This document shows, one piece after another, positions 15,461 to 25,949 of a stretch of 41,207 nt of DNA. The translations under genes were made by a program, and so were the position numbers. The DNA is from an uncultured Oscillospiraceae bacterium. GTDB taxonomy: Bacteria > Bacillota > Clostridia > Oscillospirales > Oscillospiraceae. The notes under the pieces are model-generated. The model searched no databases. It was not told the DNA's origin and saw only the letters and a program-made list of their open reading frames with translations. The stretch spans positions 1-41,207 of the forward strand of contig CAJTVO010000011.1 of assembly GCA_910579485.1 (NCBI GenBank), given 5' to 3'. Each line of letters opens with the position of its first letter. Positions within the stretch are counted from its first letter, which is position 1.

Positions 15461-16309
15461 TTACACCTCCAATGCCTTCCGGGCTTCCGCCAGCTCGGCC
15501 ATGCCCTTGGCGTACTCTTCATCGTTGGGGGCCTTCCCATGCCACCCGGCGTTGTCCTCCATGTAGCTCACGCCCTTGCCCTTGGTGGTCTTCATGAGGA
15601 TGCAGGTGGGCTTGCCGGAGCCGTGATTTGCATGGAATTTTGCGAAGGCGGCTTCCAGCCGGTCGAAGTCATGGCCGTCCGCCTTCACCACGTCACAGCC
15701 GAAGGCGGCAAATTTGGCGTCCACCGGCTCAGTGTTCATCACGTCGCAGGTCCGGCCGTCGATCTGAAGGCCGTTGATATCGGCGATGATGCACAGGTTG
15801 TCCAGCTTATAGTGGGCGGCGAACATGGCCGCCTCCCAGATCTGGCCCTCGGCCAGCTCGCCATCGCCCAGCAGCGCGTAGACATTGAGATCCTTCCCCA
15901 GGTACTTGGCGCCCTTGGCCATCCCGGCGGCGGCGGAGAGGCCCTGGCCCAGAGAGCCGGTGGACATGTCCACGCCGGGTACGGTGTTCATGTTGGGGTG
16001 CCCCTGGAGGAAGGAATCGATGTGCCGCAGCCGGGGCAGCTCCTCCACGGGGAAGTAGCCCCGCAGCGCCAGAGCGGCGTAGAGACCGGGGGCAGTGTGG
16101 CCCTTGGAGAGGACGAACCGGTCCCGGTCCTCCCAGCGGGGGGCCTTGGGGTCGATGCGCATTTCCTTGAAGTAGAGATAGGTAAAGACGTCGGCGGCGG
16201 ACAGGCTGCCGCCGGGATGGCCGGCCTTCGCGCCGTGGGTGCTGGTCAGGATGCCCTCCCGGACGCTGACGGCGGTCAGCTGCAGGGCTCTCTTCTCTTC
16301 TGGCGTCAT
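15461..16309 (-). CDS. Transketolase, N-terminal subunit
   Basis: 282 residues, the thiamine diphosphate-binding half of split transketolase. Visible motifs are GHPGGSLSAADV, SKGHTAPGLYAAL, GSLGQGLS and the cofactor motif GDGELAEGQ, followed by the ADINGLQIDG metal/cofactor loop. The ATG at 16307-16309 has AAGGAGGAG upstream. It is the first gene of the pair, behind a promoter with a structured leader. The divergent neighbour is a MATE exporter. Confidence 0.94.
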   Translation of the reverse strand: MTPEEKRALQLTAVSVREGILTSTHGAKAGHPGGSLSAADVFTYLYFKEMRIDPKAPRWEDRDRFVLSKGHTAPGLYAALALRGYFPVEELPRLRHIDSFLQGHPNMNTVPGVDMSTGSLGQGLSAAAGMAKGAKYLGKDLNVYALLGDGELAEGQIWEAAMFAAHYKLDNLCIIADINGLQIDGRTCDVMNTEPVDAKFAAFGCDVVKADGHDFDRLEAAFAKFHANHGSGKPTCILMKTTKGKGVSYMEDNAGWHGKAPNDEEYAKGMAELAEARKALEV

Positions 16310-16334
16310 GAATGCTCCTCCTTACATGTCGAAC

Positions 16335-16403
16335 GGAGGGGGCTCCCCCTCCTTTGTGGATGTCCTTATGCTCCAGTATAGAGGATTTCCGCCCCGTTTG
16401 CAA
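16335..16403 (-). promoter_or_regulatory. Transketolase promoter and leader hairpin
   Basis: Minus-strand TTGCAA (16398-16403), 17 bases, TATACT (16375-16380). The leader contains an 8-bp GGAGGGGG/CCCCCTCC stem (16335-16352) just before the true ribosome site. It carries its own decoy AGGAGG and might affect ribosome access. Confidence 0.6.
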
Positions 16404-16417
16404 GAGAGCGCCGGGAT

Positions 16418-16439
16418 TTTCCGGAAAATTTTCCGGAAA
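16418..16439. promoter_or_regulatory. Perfect 22-bp palindrome in a divergent promoter region
   Basis: Arm TTTCCGGAAAA (16418-16428) is followed immediately by its exact complement (16429-16439). It lies upstream of both the transketolase and MATE promoters, where a shared operator could act. No regulator is encoded next to it. Confidence 0.5.
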
Positions 16440-16474
16440 TTGCGAAAAGCCGGAGTAAGGATCTCCCGCGCGCC

Positions 16475-16503
16475 TTGACGGCGGGAGATAAATATGGTAC
16501 CAT
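16475..16503 (+). promoter_or_regulatory. Promoter of the MATE gene
   Basis: TTGACG (16475-16480), 17 bases, TACCAT (16498-16503) with TG one base upstream of the -10. It lies 37 bases before the ATG. Confidence 0.6.
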
Positions 16504-16540
16504 CACGGGCAAATACAATGGAGAGAGGAGGGGTCCGGCG

Positions 16541-17881
16541 ATGGTGCGCGATATGACGTCCGGCAGTCCCATGAAGCTGATCGTGGGGTTCGCCGTGCCG
16601 ATCTTTCTGGGAAATCTCTTTCAGCAGCTCTATTCCGTGGTGGACGCCATGGTCCTGGGCCGGGCCGTGGGGGTGGACGCCCTGGCGGCGGCGGGGTCCA
16701 CCCAGGCGCTGTCCTTTCTCGTCCTGGGGTTCATCACCGGGCTGACCCACGGCTACGCCATCCTGATCGCCCAGCGCTTCGGCGCGGGAGACTACGCGGG
16801 CGTGCGCTGCACGGCGGCCAACGCGGGCTATCTGGCCGCCGTCTCCTCGCTGGTCATCACGGCGGCCAGCCTCCTGGGCGTCCGGGCCCTGCTGGAGGTC
16901 ATGCACACGCCGGAGGACATCTTCCGGGACGCGCTGCTGTATATCCAGGTCATCTTCATCGGGACGGCGGCGGCGGTGGCCTACAACATGTTCTCGGGCA
17001 TCCTCCGGGCCCTGGGGGACAGCGTGTCGCCGCTGGTGATCCTGGTAGTCAGCTCCCTCGTCAACGTGGGGCTGGACGTGTTGTTCGTGGTGGTGTTCCG
17101 GTGGGGCGTGGCCGGGGCCGCGTGGGCCACGGTGCTGGCGCAGGCGCTCTCCTCGGCGATGTGCTTCGCCGTGCTGCGCCGCCTGGAGCTGATGCGCTTC
17201 CAGCGGGAGGACTGGCGGGGCGACCGGGACGTGATCCGGGCCCTGCTGCGCCTGGGGGTGCCGGTGGGGATCATGAACTCCATCACCGCCATGGGGACCA
17301 TGCTCCTCCAGAGCGTGGTCAACGGCCTGGGCTCCGTCACGGTGGCGGCCTACACCGCCGGGTCCAAGCTGATGAACCTGGCCCTCCAGCCCGGGGACAT
17401 CCTGGGCATCGCCGTGGGTACCTACGTGGGCCAGAATCTGGGGGCGGGACGGCTGGACCGCATCCGCGCCGGAGTGCGGCAGTCGGTGCTCCTCTCTTTG
17501 GTCATCAACATCGTGATGGGGCTGGTGCTGGCCCTCTTTGGCAGGGAACTGACGGCGGTGTTCGTCTCCGGCACTGAGGAGGCGGTCATTGAGGCGGCGT
17601 ATCCTTACTTCGTGATCACCGGCGCGGGGGTATGGATCGTGGGGCTCCTGTTCCTGTACCGCTTTGCCCTCCAGAGCCTGGGAGACACGTTCATCCCCAT
17701 GGTCTCCGGAGGCGTGGAGCTGGGGATGCGGGTAGGGGCCGTCCTGGTGCTGGCTCGGCGCTTTGATATGGGCTTTTACGCCGTGTGCTGGGCGGAGGTG
17801 GCGGCCTGGCTTGGCGCGTGCGTGCTGCTGGCCGTGGGATATTACGCGCGGATGGCGAAGCTGAGCCGGCAGGAACAGTGA
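16541..17881 (+). CDS. MATE family efflux transporter
   Basis: 446 residues, typical MATE length, with about twelve hydrophobic segments in two homologous halves. The N-terminus, DMTSGSPMKLIVGFAVPIFL, and the FQQLYSVVDAMVLGR segment are characteristic of the clostridial NorM/DinF-like branch. It should export organic cations or drugs using a Na+ or H+ gradient. The start ATG at 16541 follows GAGAGGAGGGG. It stands alone: a promoter upstream and a strong bidirectional terminator downstream. The substrate cannot be read from sequence. Confidence 0.93.
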   Translation: MVRDMTSGSPMKLIVGFAVPIFLGNLFQQLYSVVDAMVLGRAVGVDALAAAGSTQALSFLVLGFITGLTHGYAILIAQRFGAGDYAGVRCTAANAGYLAAVSSLVITAASLLGVRALLEVMHTPEDIFRDALLYIQVIFIGTAAAVAYNMFSGILRALGDSVSPLVILVVSSLVNVGLDVLFVVVFRWGVAGAAWATVLAQALSSAMCFAVLRRLELMRFQREDWRGDRDVIRALLRLGVPVGIMNSITAMGTMLLQSVVNGLGSVTVAAYTAGSKLMNLALQPGDILGIAVGTYVGQNLGAGRLDRIRAGVRQSVLLSLVINIVMGLVLALFGRELTAVFVSGTEEAVIEAAYPYFVITGAGVWIVGLLFLYRFALQSLGDTFIPMVSGGVELGMRVGAVLVLARRFDMGFYAVCWAEVAAWLGACVLLAVGYYARMAKLSRQEQ

Positions 17882-17893
17882 TGGATACAAAAA

Positions 17894-17930
17894 GACCGGA
17901 GCGTGCCGCTCGCACGCTCCGGTCCCTTTT
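17894..17930. terminator. Bidirectional terminator between MATE and GH1 genes
   Basis: 13-bp perfect stem GACCGGAGCGTGC (17894-17906) with its complement at 17912-17924 and a 5-base loop. TTTT follows on the plus strand (17927-17930) and TTTTT precedes on the minus-strand side, so it can serve both convergent genes. Confidence 0.9.
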
Positions 17931-17931
17931 A

Positions 17932-19281
17932 TTACAGGCACCCGCCGTTGGTCTCGATGACCTTGGCGTACCATGCGGCGGAGTCCTTAGGGATCCGCTC
18001 GCCGGTGCGGTAGTCCACGTAGACGATGCCGAAGCGCTCGTCATAGCCCTGGGCCCACTCGAAGTTGTCCAGGAAGCTCCACTGGAGATACCCCAGCACC
18101 GGCACGCCCTCGTCGATGCCCTTTTTCAGCTCCAGCAGGTAGCGGTGGAGGAAGTCGATGCGCTCCGGGTCGTGGACCTTGCCGTCCAGGAAGACCCGGT
18201 CGTTGCAGGACTGGCCGTTCTCGGTGATGACGATGGGCTTGCCGTACCGGCGGTAGTTGTTCACCACGCAGTAGTGCATCACCTCCGGGGACACCTTCCA
18301 CTTGGTTGCGGTGAGGGGGAAGCCGGGATAGCGGGGGACATACCCGCCCTTGCTGTCCACCATGTCGCCGTTGTAGACGTTGATGCCGATAAAGTCCAGG
18401 GTCTCCATCTTCTCCCAATCGGCGGGATCGATGGTCCGGGCAAACCTCCGCACCGCCGCCGGGGCGCTCTCGTCGTACTTTTTCAGCAGCAGGGAGTCCA
18501 GGAAAATGTTGGTGGTAAAGGCCCAGCCCTGGACGGAGGAGAGGTTGAAGGTCTCCCGGTAGGCGGCCTCCCGGTTCTCGGGGGTGTCCGTCTCGGGATA
18601 GCACTGCCGTCCGCAGGGGGCCGCGCCCACCATGGTCTCGGGGTCCACGGCCTTGATGGCCCGGTAGGCCTCGCTGTGGGCCAGGCACATGATATGGAAC
18701 ACCTGGGCCACCTTCTCCTCGCTCAGCTTCCAGCCCGGCGCGTGTTCGCCGTTGCCGTAGCCCAGGAAGGCGGCGCACTGGGGCTCGTTGAGGGTCATGT
18801 ACTTTCTGACCTTCCCCTTGAGCCGCCGGGCCACGATGCTGGCGTAGCGGCCGAAGGCGGCCACGATGTCCCGGTTCAGCCAGCCGCCCTTGTCCTGGAG
18901 TGCGCTGGGCAGGTCCCAGTGGTAGAGGGTGATCATGGGCTCGATGCCGCTGGCCAGCAGCTCATCCACCAGGGCCTCATAGAATTGCAGGCCCTTCTCG
19001 TTGACCTCCCCGTCTCCGTCGGGGATGACCCGGGCCCAGCTGACGGAGAAGCGGTAGGCCTTGATGTTGTGCCGCTTCATCAGCGCCACGTCCTCCCTGT
19101 AGCGGTGGTAGACGTCGCAGGCCGTGTCGCCGGTGTCCCGGTTCTTCACATGCTGGCGGCCCTGCTCGTGGCAGAAGTCGTCCCAGATATTAGGGCCCTT
19201 TCCGTCCTCGTTCCACGCGCCCTCGCACTGGTAGGAGGCGCAGGCCACGCCCCAGATAAAATTCTCAGGAAACTTGCTCAT
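17932..19281 (-). CDS. GH1 beta-glucosidase (intracellular)
   Basis: 449 residues, full GH1 length. It starts MSKFPENFIWGVACASYQ, with the family's N-terminal FxWGxAxxxxQ pattern. The acid/base glutamate is in TLNEP (E166) and the nucleophile is in ITENG (E354). It should cleave terminal beta-glucosides, possibly also beta-mannosides or beta-galactosides. No phospho-sugar binding pocket can be judged by eye, and the neighbouring ABC importer, not a PTS, argues for unphosphorylated substrates. There is no signal peptide. The ATG overlaps the stop of the GH94 gene (ATGA), with GGAGG upstream inside that gene. It is the last gene of the glycan operon. Confidence 0.93.
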   Translation of the reverse strand: MSKFPENFIWGVACASYQCEGAWNEDGKGPNIWDDFCHEQGRQHVKNRDTGDTACDVYHRYREDVALMKRHNIKAYRFSVSWARVIPDGDGEVNEKGLQFYEALVDELLASGIEPMITLYHWDLPSALQDKGGWLNRDIVAAFGRYASIVARRLKGKVRKYMTLNEPQCAAFLGYGNGEHAPGWKLSEEKVAQVFHIMCLAHSEAYRAIKAVDPETMVGAAPCGRQCYPETDTPENREAAYRETFNLSSVQGWAFTTNIFLDSLLLKKYDESAPAAVRRFARTIDPADWEKMETLDFIGINVYNGDMVDSKGGYVPRYPGFPLTATKWKVSPEVMHYCVVNNYRRYGKPIVITENGQSCNDRVFLDGKVHDPERIDFLHRYLLELKKGIDEGVPVLGYLQWSFLDNFEWAQGYDERFGIVYVDYRTGERIPKDSAAWYAKVIETNGGCL

Positions 19282-21695
19282 ACGGTTACCTCCACTTGAT
19301 AGTCTTTCTTTCCGGTGTCCGGGACCCGTTTGCCCTCCACGGGCCTGCCGTCCACGGTCAGGGAATAGCTGCCCGTCTGCCGGACGCGGATGGTGTAGTC
19401 CGCGCCCCGGTACCGGCGCTTCACCGTGTAGGGGCCAAACCCGGCGGGCAGGCAGGGGTCCACCGTCAGCCCCTCCGGCGTGGGCTTCACCCCCAGGATG
19501 TACTGGCTGATGTTCACAAAGGTCCACGCTGCCGTGCCGGTGAGCCAGCTGTTCCGGGCCGCCCCCTCCTGGAAGGAGGCCCGGGCCGCTACGGTCTGGG
19601 CGTAGACATAGGGCTCCACCCGGCGGACCTCGCTATGCTCCTCCTGGTAGACGGGGCAGGTCCGGCGGTAGATGTCAAAGGCGTTGTCCCCCCGGCCCGC
19701 CGCGGTCTCCGCGATGCTGATCCAGGGGTTGTTGTGGCAGAAGACCGACCCGTTTTCCTTGTAGCCCGGGGGATAGCTGGTGATCTCCCCCAGCTCCTTG
19801 CGGTAGACGGTGTAGCAGGGGTCCAGCAGATCCACGCCGTAGTCCCCCAGCAGCCGCTCCCGGACGGAGTCCAGGGCGCGGACGGCCTTGCCGTCGTCGA
19901 GCCCCACCCCAGCCATGACGCACATGCCCTGGGGCTCGATGAAGATCTGCCCCTCGGCGCAGGACCGGCTGCCCACGGGGTTGGACGCGGCGTCATAGGC
20001 CCGGACGAACCACTCTCCGTCCCAGCCGGGGCCCTTGAGGGCCTCCTCCATCCGTCCGGCGGCCTCCTCCACCTGCTCCGCCTCCCCGGCGAGGCCCCGC
20101 TCCCGGCACAGCCGGGCGTACTGCCGTCCGTACAGCACGAACATGCCCCCGATGAACACGCTCTCCGCTGCAGGCCCCTCGCTGGGGCCCGTGGTCTGGA
20201 AGCTTTCCCCGGGCTCCTCGGAGAAGCAGTTCAGGTTCAGGCAGTCGTTCCAGTCCGCCCGGCCGATGAGGGGCAGGCCGTGGGGACCCAGATGGGTCAT
20301 GGTGTACCGCACGCTCCGGCGCAGATGCTCCATCAGCGGCTCCTCGGAGCCGGGGCGGTTGTCGAAGGGGACGGGGTGGTCCAGGATGGTCCGGTCCCCG
20401 GTCTCGGCGATGTAGGCGTAGGTGCAGGCCACCAGCCACAGGGGGGCGTCGTTGAAGCCGCTGCCCACGTCGCCGTTGCCCCGCTTGGTGAGGGGCTGGT
20501 ACTGGTGATAGGTGGACCCGTCGGGGAACTGGATCGAGGCGATGTCGATGATCCGCTCCCGGGCCCGGTCCGGGCACATGTGGACGAACCCCAGCAGGTC
20601 CTGGCAGCTGTCCCGGAAGCCCATGCCCCGCCCGGTGCCCGACTCGTAGAAGCTGGCGGAGCGGCTCATGTTGAAGGTGACCATGCACTGATACTGGTGC
20701 CAGGTGTTGACCATGACCTCCAGCTTCTTGTCCCCGCACTCCAGGCGGTAGGCGCCCAGCAGCTCCTCCCAGTAGTCCCGCAGCTCCGCCAGGGCCTCCT
20801 CCGCCCCCCGGGGGGAGGAGAACTTTTCCATCACGCGGTGGGCGTCGTCCTTGCGGATCATGCCGGGGGAGAGGAATTTCGCCTCCCGGGGATTCCTGCC
20901 GTAGCCCAGCACGAAAAGGAGGCTCCGCTCCTCCCCGGGGGCCAGGGTCACGTCCAGGGCGAGGCCCGCCATAGGCGCGCCGCCGTGGGCCAGGAAGTCG
21001 CCGGTCCGCCCGTTCACCACCGCCTGCGGGGCGGCGAAGGAGCCGAACTGGCCCAGAAAGGCGTCCCGGTCCGTGTCGAATCCGGCGATGTCCCCGTTGA
21101 CGCCGTACCAGGCGTAGTGGTCCCGGCGCTCCCGGTACTCGGTGGTGTGGTAGAGGACGTTCCCCTCCCGCTCCACCTCGCCGATGTTCAGGTTCCGCTG
21201 GAAGTTGGCGGCGTCGTCCACGGCGTTCCACAGGCACCACTCCACCGCAGCGGTGAACCGGAAGGTTTTCTCACGGTCCGTCTCGTTTTTCAGCACCGCC
21301 CACTGGACCTCGCAGGTCTCCCCGATGGGCACGAAGAAGGTCAATTGGACGGACAGGCCGTCCCTAGCGGTCTCGAAGACGGTGTAGCCCATGCCGTGAC
21401 GGCAGCGGTAGCGGTCCAGCGCGGCGTCGGCGGGATGGAAGGTGGGGCTCCACAGGCCGCCGTCCGCCTCCTTGATATAGAAGAAACGTCCGCCCACATC
21501 CGCCGGGACGCCGTTGTAGCGGTAGCGCAGCAGGCGCTGGAGCTTGGCGTCCCGGTAGAAGCAGTAGCCGCCTGCGGTGTTGCTGATGAGGGAAAAGAAC
21601 TCCTGGCTGCCCAGGTAGTTGATCCAGGGCAGGGGGGTGGCGGGGGTCTCGATGACGTACTCCCGCCGCCCGTCGTCGAAAAAGCCGAATTGCAT
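19278..21695 (-). CDS. GH94 cellobiose phosphorylase
   Basis: 805 residues, close to known cellobiose phosphorylases. It starts MQFGFFDDGRREYVIETPAT, followed by PWINYLGS, as in that subgroup. The catalytic aspartate is expected in GRADWNDCLNL (D481/D484). The enzyme splits cellobiose with phosphate into glucose and glucose 1-phosphate, saving one ATP per disaccharide. Related specificities (cellodextrin, laminaribiose, chitobiose) cannot be excluded without structure comparison. The ATG at 21693-21695 lies nine bases from GGGGAGG; a longer TTG start at 21713 lies on the ribosome site and is rejected. It overlaps the GH1 gene by 4 bases and lies after a terminator-like hairpin behind GH3, so its level may be lower than that of upstream genes. 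Confidence 0.92.
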   Translation of the reverse strand: MQFGFFDDGRREYVIETPATPLPWINYLGSQEFFSLISNTAGGYCFYRDAKLQRLLRYRYNGVPADVGGRFFYIKEADGGLWSPTFHPADAALDRYRCRHGMGYTVFETARDGLSVQLTFFVPIGETCEVQWAVLKNETDREKTFRFTAAVEWCLWNAVDDAANFQRNLNIGEVEREGNVLYHTTEYRERRDHYAWYGVNGDIAGFDTDRDAFLGQFGSFAAPQAVVNGRTGDFLAHGGAPMAGLALDVTLAPGEERSLLFVLGYGRNPREAKFLSPGMIRKDDAHRVMEKFSSPRGAEEALAELRDYWEELLGAYRLECGDKKLEVMVNTWHQYQCMVTFNMSRSASFYESGTGRGMGFRDSCQDLLGFVHMCPDRARERIIDIASIQFPDGSTYHQYQPLTKRGNGDVGSGFNDAPLWLVACTYAYIAETGDRTILDHPVPFDNRPGSEEPLMEHLRRSVRYTMTHLGPHGLPLIGRADWNDCLNLNCFSEEPGESFQTTGPSEGPAAESVFIGGMFVLYGRQYARLCRERGLAGEAEQVEEAAGRMEEALKGPGWDGEWFVRAYDAASNPVGSRSCAEGQIFIEPQGMCVMAGVGLDDGKAVRALDSVRERLLGDYGVDLLDPCYTVYRKELGEITSYPPGYKENGSVFCHNNPWISIAETAAGRGDNAFDIYRRTCPVYQEEHSEVRRVEPYVYAQTVAARASFQEGAARNSWLTGTAAWTFVNISQYILGVKPTPEGLTVDPCLPAGFGPYTVKRRYRGADYTIRVRQTGSYSLTVDGRPVEGKRVPDTGKKDYQVEVTV

Positions 21696-21734
21696 GGCGC
21701 GTTTCCTCCCCAAAACTGTGATCGGCGCATATCC

Positions 21735-21770
21735 TAAAAAAAGAGGGGGCCGCCTTACATGGGGCCCCCT
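21735..21770 (-). terminator. Terminator or attenuator between GH3 and GH94
   Basis: On the minus strand the stem AGGGGGCC/GGCCCCCT (plus-strand 21744-21751 and 21763-21770) is followed by CTTTTTTT. The downstream GH94 gene has no visible promoter in its 89-base spacer, so partial read-through is the simplest reading. Confidence 0.75.
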
Positions 21771-21784
21771 GGAAAAGCGGCCGT

Positions 21785-24046
21785 TTATCCGTTCAGCGCG
21801 TCCAGCAGCTGTTTGAGCGTATCATCCGTCACCTTGTCCGGCGAGAAGCTCACAAGGCCCCGCAGGGGCATGTAGCGCATCATCGCCAGGCCCATGTCGG
21901 CGGATATGGCCTCCTGGGCCGCATCGCCGGCATCCGCGCTGGGGGCGAAGGCCTTCTGGATGGACGCCAGCATGGGGCCAAGGGCCTCCTTCGCCTTGGG
22001 ATCGGCCATGACGTCCATGAAGATGGAGTCGGCGGTGTAGTGCCGGGGAAGCGCCACGGTGGACTCCACCGTGACCTCGCCGGATACCTCGATATCCCGG
22101 GAGGACTGGCCCACCTCAATGGTGAAGGCCCCGGTCTCCACATGCCAGTCGTGGATGGCGGCGTTCCAGTAGGCGAAGGCGCGCTTATCCAGCGTAAAGG
22201 TCACGTCCCTGCTCTCGCCGGGCTGCAGCTCCACCTTTTCGAAGCCCTTCAGCTCCCGGATGGGGCGCAGCACGGTGCTTTCCTTGTCGCCCACGTACAG
22301 CTGCACCACGGTCTTTCCGGCGCGGCTGCCGGTGTTGGTCACGGTGACGGTGGCGGTGAGGGTCTCCTGGTCGGTGATCTTCGCCCCGCTCAGGCGCAGG
22401 TTGGAGCAGGCGAAGGTGGTGTAGCTCAGACCGAAGCCGAAGGGGAAGAGGACCGGCATCTCCTTCTTGTCATAGTACCGGTAGCCCACGAAGACGCCCT
22501 CCCGGTAGTCCGCCTCGTTGCCCTCGCCGCCGTAATAGAGGTAGGAGGGGTTGTCGCTGAGCTTCACGGGGAAGGTCTCCGCCAGATGGCCGCAGGGGTT
22601 GGCGTCGCCGTAGAGCAGCCGCACAGTGGCGATGCCTACCGCCTGACCGCCCAGATAGGCCTCCAGCACCGCCTTGACCTTGCCCAGCCAGGGCATTTCC
22701 ACCGGGGAACCGTTGTGCAGCACCACCACGGTGTTGGGATTGGCCCCGGCCACCGCCTCGATGAGCCTGTTCTGGCAGGCGGGCATGGCCATATGCGTGC
22801 GGTCATAGCCCTCGGACTCGTAGGCGTCGGGGAGTCCGGCGAAGACGACGGCCACCTTCGCGGCCTTCGCGGCCTGGACGGCCTCGGCGATCATCTCGTC
22901 GGTGGCCATGTCCCTGGCGGCGCTGTAGCCCTGGACGTAGGTCACGGGCAGGCCCTGGGCCGCCTCCACGGCGGAGGTGGTGCGGAAGGCGTTGATATGG
23001 GAGCTGCCGCCGCCCTGGAACCGGGGCTTGGCGGCAAATTCGCCGATGAACGCCACCTCGTCCGTCTTGTTCAGCGGCAGGATGCCGTCGTTTTTCAGCA
23101 GCACCATGCACTCCTCGGCGATCCGGGCGGAGAGCTGGTGGTCCGCCTCCTGATCCCAGGGGGTCTCGGGCCGGGCGTTGTCCAGATAGCGGTAGTTGAT
23201 CTCCAGGATCCGCTCGCAGGCCTGGTCCACGATCTTCTCGTCCAGCTCGCCGGACTTCACGGCGGCCACGATCTTCCGGTCGTTGATCCCGCTGGAGGAG
23301 GGCATCTCCAGGTCCAGCCCGGCGGCCACGCCGGCCACCCGGTCGGACACCGCGCCCCAGTCGGACATGACGTAGCCCTTGAAGCCCCACTCCCCGCGCA
23401 GCACGTCGGTGAGGAGCCAGGGGTTCTCGGAGGCGTACACCCCGTTGACGCGGTTGTAGGAACACATCACCGTCCAGGGCTGGGCCTTCCGCACGGAGAT
23501 CTCAAAGGCGGGGAAGTAAATTTCCCGGAGGGTCCGCTCGTCGGCGTTGGAGCTGGAGCTCATGCGGCGATGCTCCTGGCTGTTGGCGGCAAAGTGCTTG
23601 ATGGAGGTGCCCACGTTTTTGCTCTGGACGCCGTTGATGTAGGCGGCGGACATCTCCCCGGCCAGATAGGGGTCCTCGGAGAAGTATTCGAAGTTCCGCC
23701 CGCACAGGGGGGAGCGCTTGATGTTCACGGCGGGGCCCAGCACCACGCCCAGCTTCTCATGCTGGCAGCTGTCGCCGATGGCCTGGCCCATCCGGCCCAT
23801 GAGGTCCCGGTCAAAGGAGGAGGCGGTGGCGCAGGCGGCGGGCATGCAGACGGCCTTGATGCTGTCGTTGACCCCCAGGTGGTCCGCCTTTTCATCCTGC
23901 TTGCGCAGGCCGTGAGGGCCGTCGCTGACCATGACGGAGGGCACCCCCAGGCGCTCCACCGGTTTGGTGTGCCAGAAGTCCAGGCCGGAGCAGAGACCGG
24001 CCTTCTCCTCCAGGGTCATCTGGGAAACAAGAGCTTTGATATCCAT
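21785..24046 (-). CDS. GH3 beta-glucosidase (intracellular)
   Basis: 753 residues in the usual order: TIM-barrel, alpha/beta sandwich and fibronectin-like domain, then a helical C-terminal tail (about residues 680-753). The nucleophile is D229 in VMSDWGA; GTSIKHFAANSQEHRR and SEDPYLAGE are conserved GH3 segments. It should remove glucose from the non-reducing ends of beta-glucosides or cello-oligosaccharides. There is no signal peptide, so the substrate is imported first. The ATG at 24044-24046 has GAGGAG seven bases upstream. It lies 32 bases after the OppF-like gene in the same operon. Confidence 0.93.
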   Translation of the reverse strand: MDIKALVSQMTLEEKAGLCSGLDFWHTKPVERLGVPSVMVSDGPHGLRKQDEKADHLGVNDSIKAVCMPAACATASSFDRDLMGRMGQAIGDSCQHEKLGVVLGPAVNIKRSPLCGRNFEYFSEDPYLAGEMSAAYINGVQSKNVGTSIKHFAANSQEHRRMSSSSNADERTLREIYFPAFEISVRKAQPWTVMCSYNRVNGVYASENPWLLTDVLRGEWGFKGYVMSDWGAVSDRVAGVAAGLDLEMPSSSGINDRKIVAAVKSGELDEKIVDQACERILEINYRYLDNARPETPWDQEADHQLSARIAEECMVLLKNDGILPLNKTDEVAFIGEFAAKPRFQGGGSSHINAFRTTSAVEAAQGLPVTYVQGYSAARDMATDEMIAEAVQAAKAAKVAVVFAGLPDAYESEGYDRTHMAMPACQNRLIEAVAGANPNTVVVLHNGSPVEMPWLGKVKAVLEAYLGGQAVGIATVRLLYGDANPCGHLAETFPVKLSDNPSYLYYGGEGNEADYREGVFVGYRYYDKKEMPVLFPFGFGLSYTTFACSNLRLSGAKITDQETLTATVTVTNTGSRAGKTVVQLYVGDKESTVLRPIRELKGFEKVELQPGESRDVTFTLDKRAFAYWNAAIHDWHVETGAFTIEVGQSSRDIEVSGEVTVESTVALPRHYTADSIFMDVMADPKAKEALGPMLASIQKAFAPSADAGDAAQEAISADMGLAMMRYMPLRGLVSFSPDKVTDDTLKQLLDALNG

Positions 24047-24078
24047 TCTTTTACTCCTCAATTCTCGATAGTCCGGTA

Positions 24079-25939
<1,861 letters not shown>

Positions 25940-25949
25940 AGCGTCCTCC

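Noticed and set aside
21696..21713. Extended GH94 start (TTG at 21713)
   Set aside because: The added codons are the ribosome binding site itself; the ATG at 21695 fits homology and spacing.
19296..21737. 813-residue plus-strand open frame over the GH94 gene
   Set aside because: Complement of a well-conserved cellobiose phosphorylase; glycine/alanine/valine-rich with no family features.
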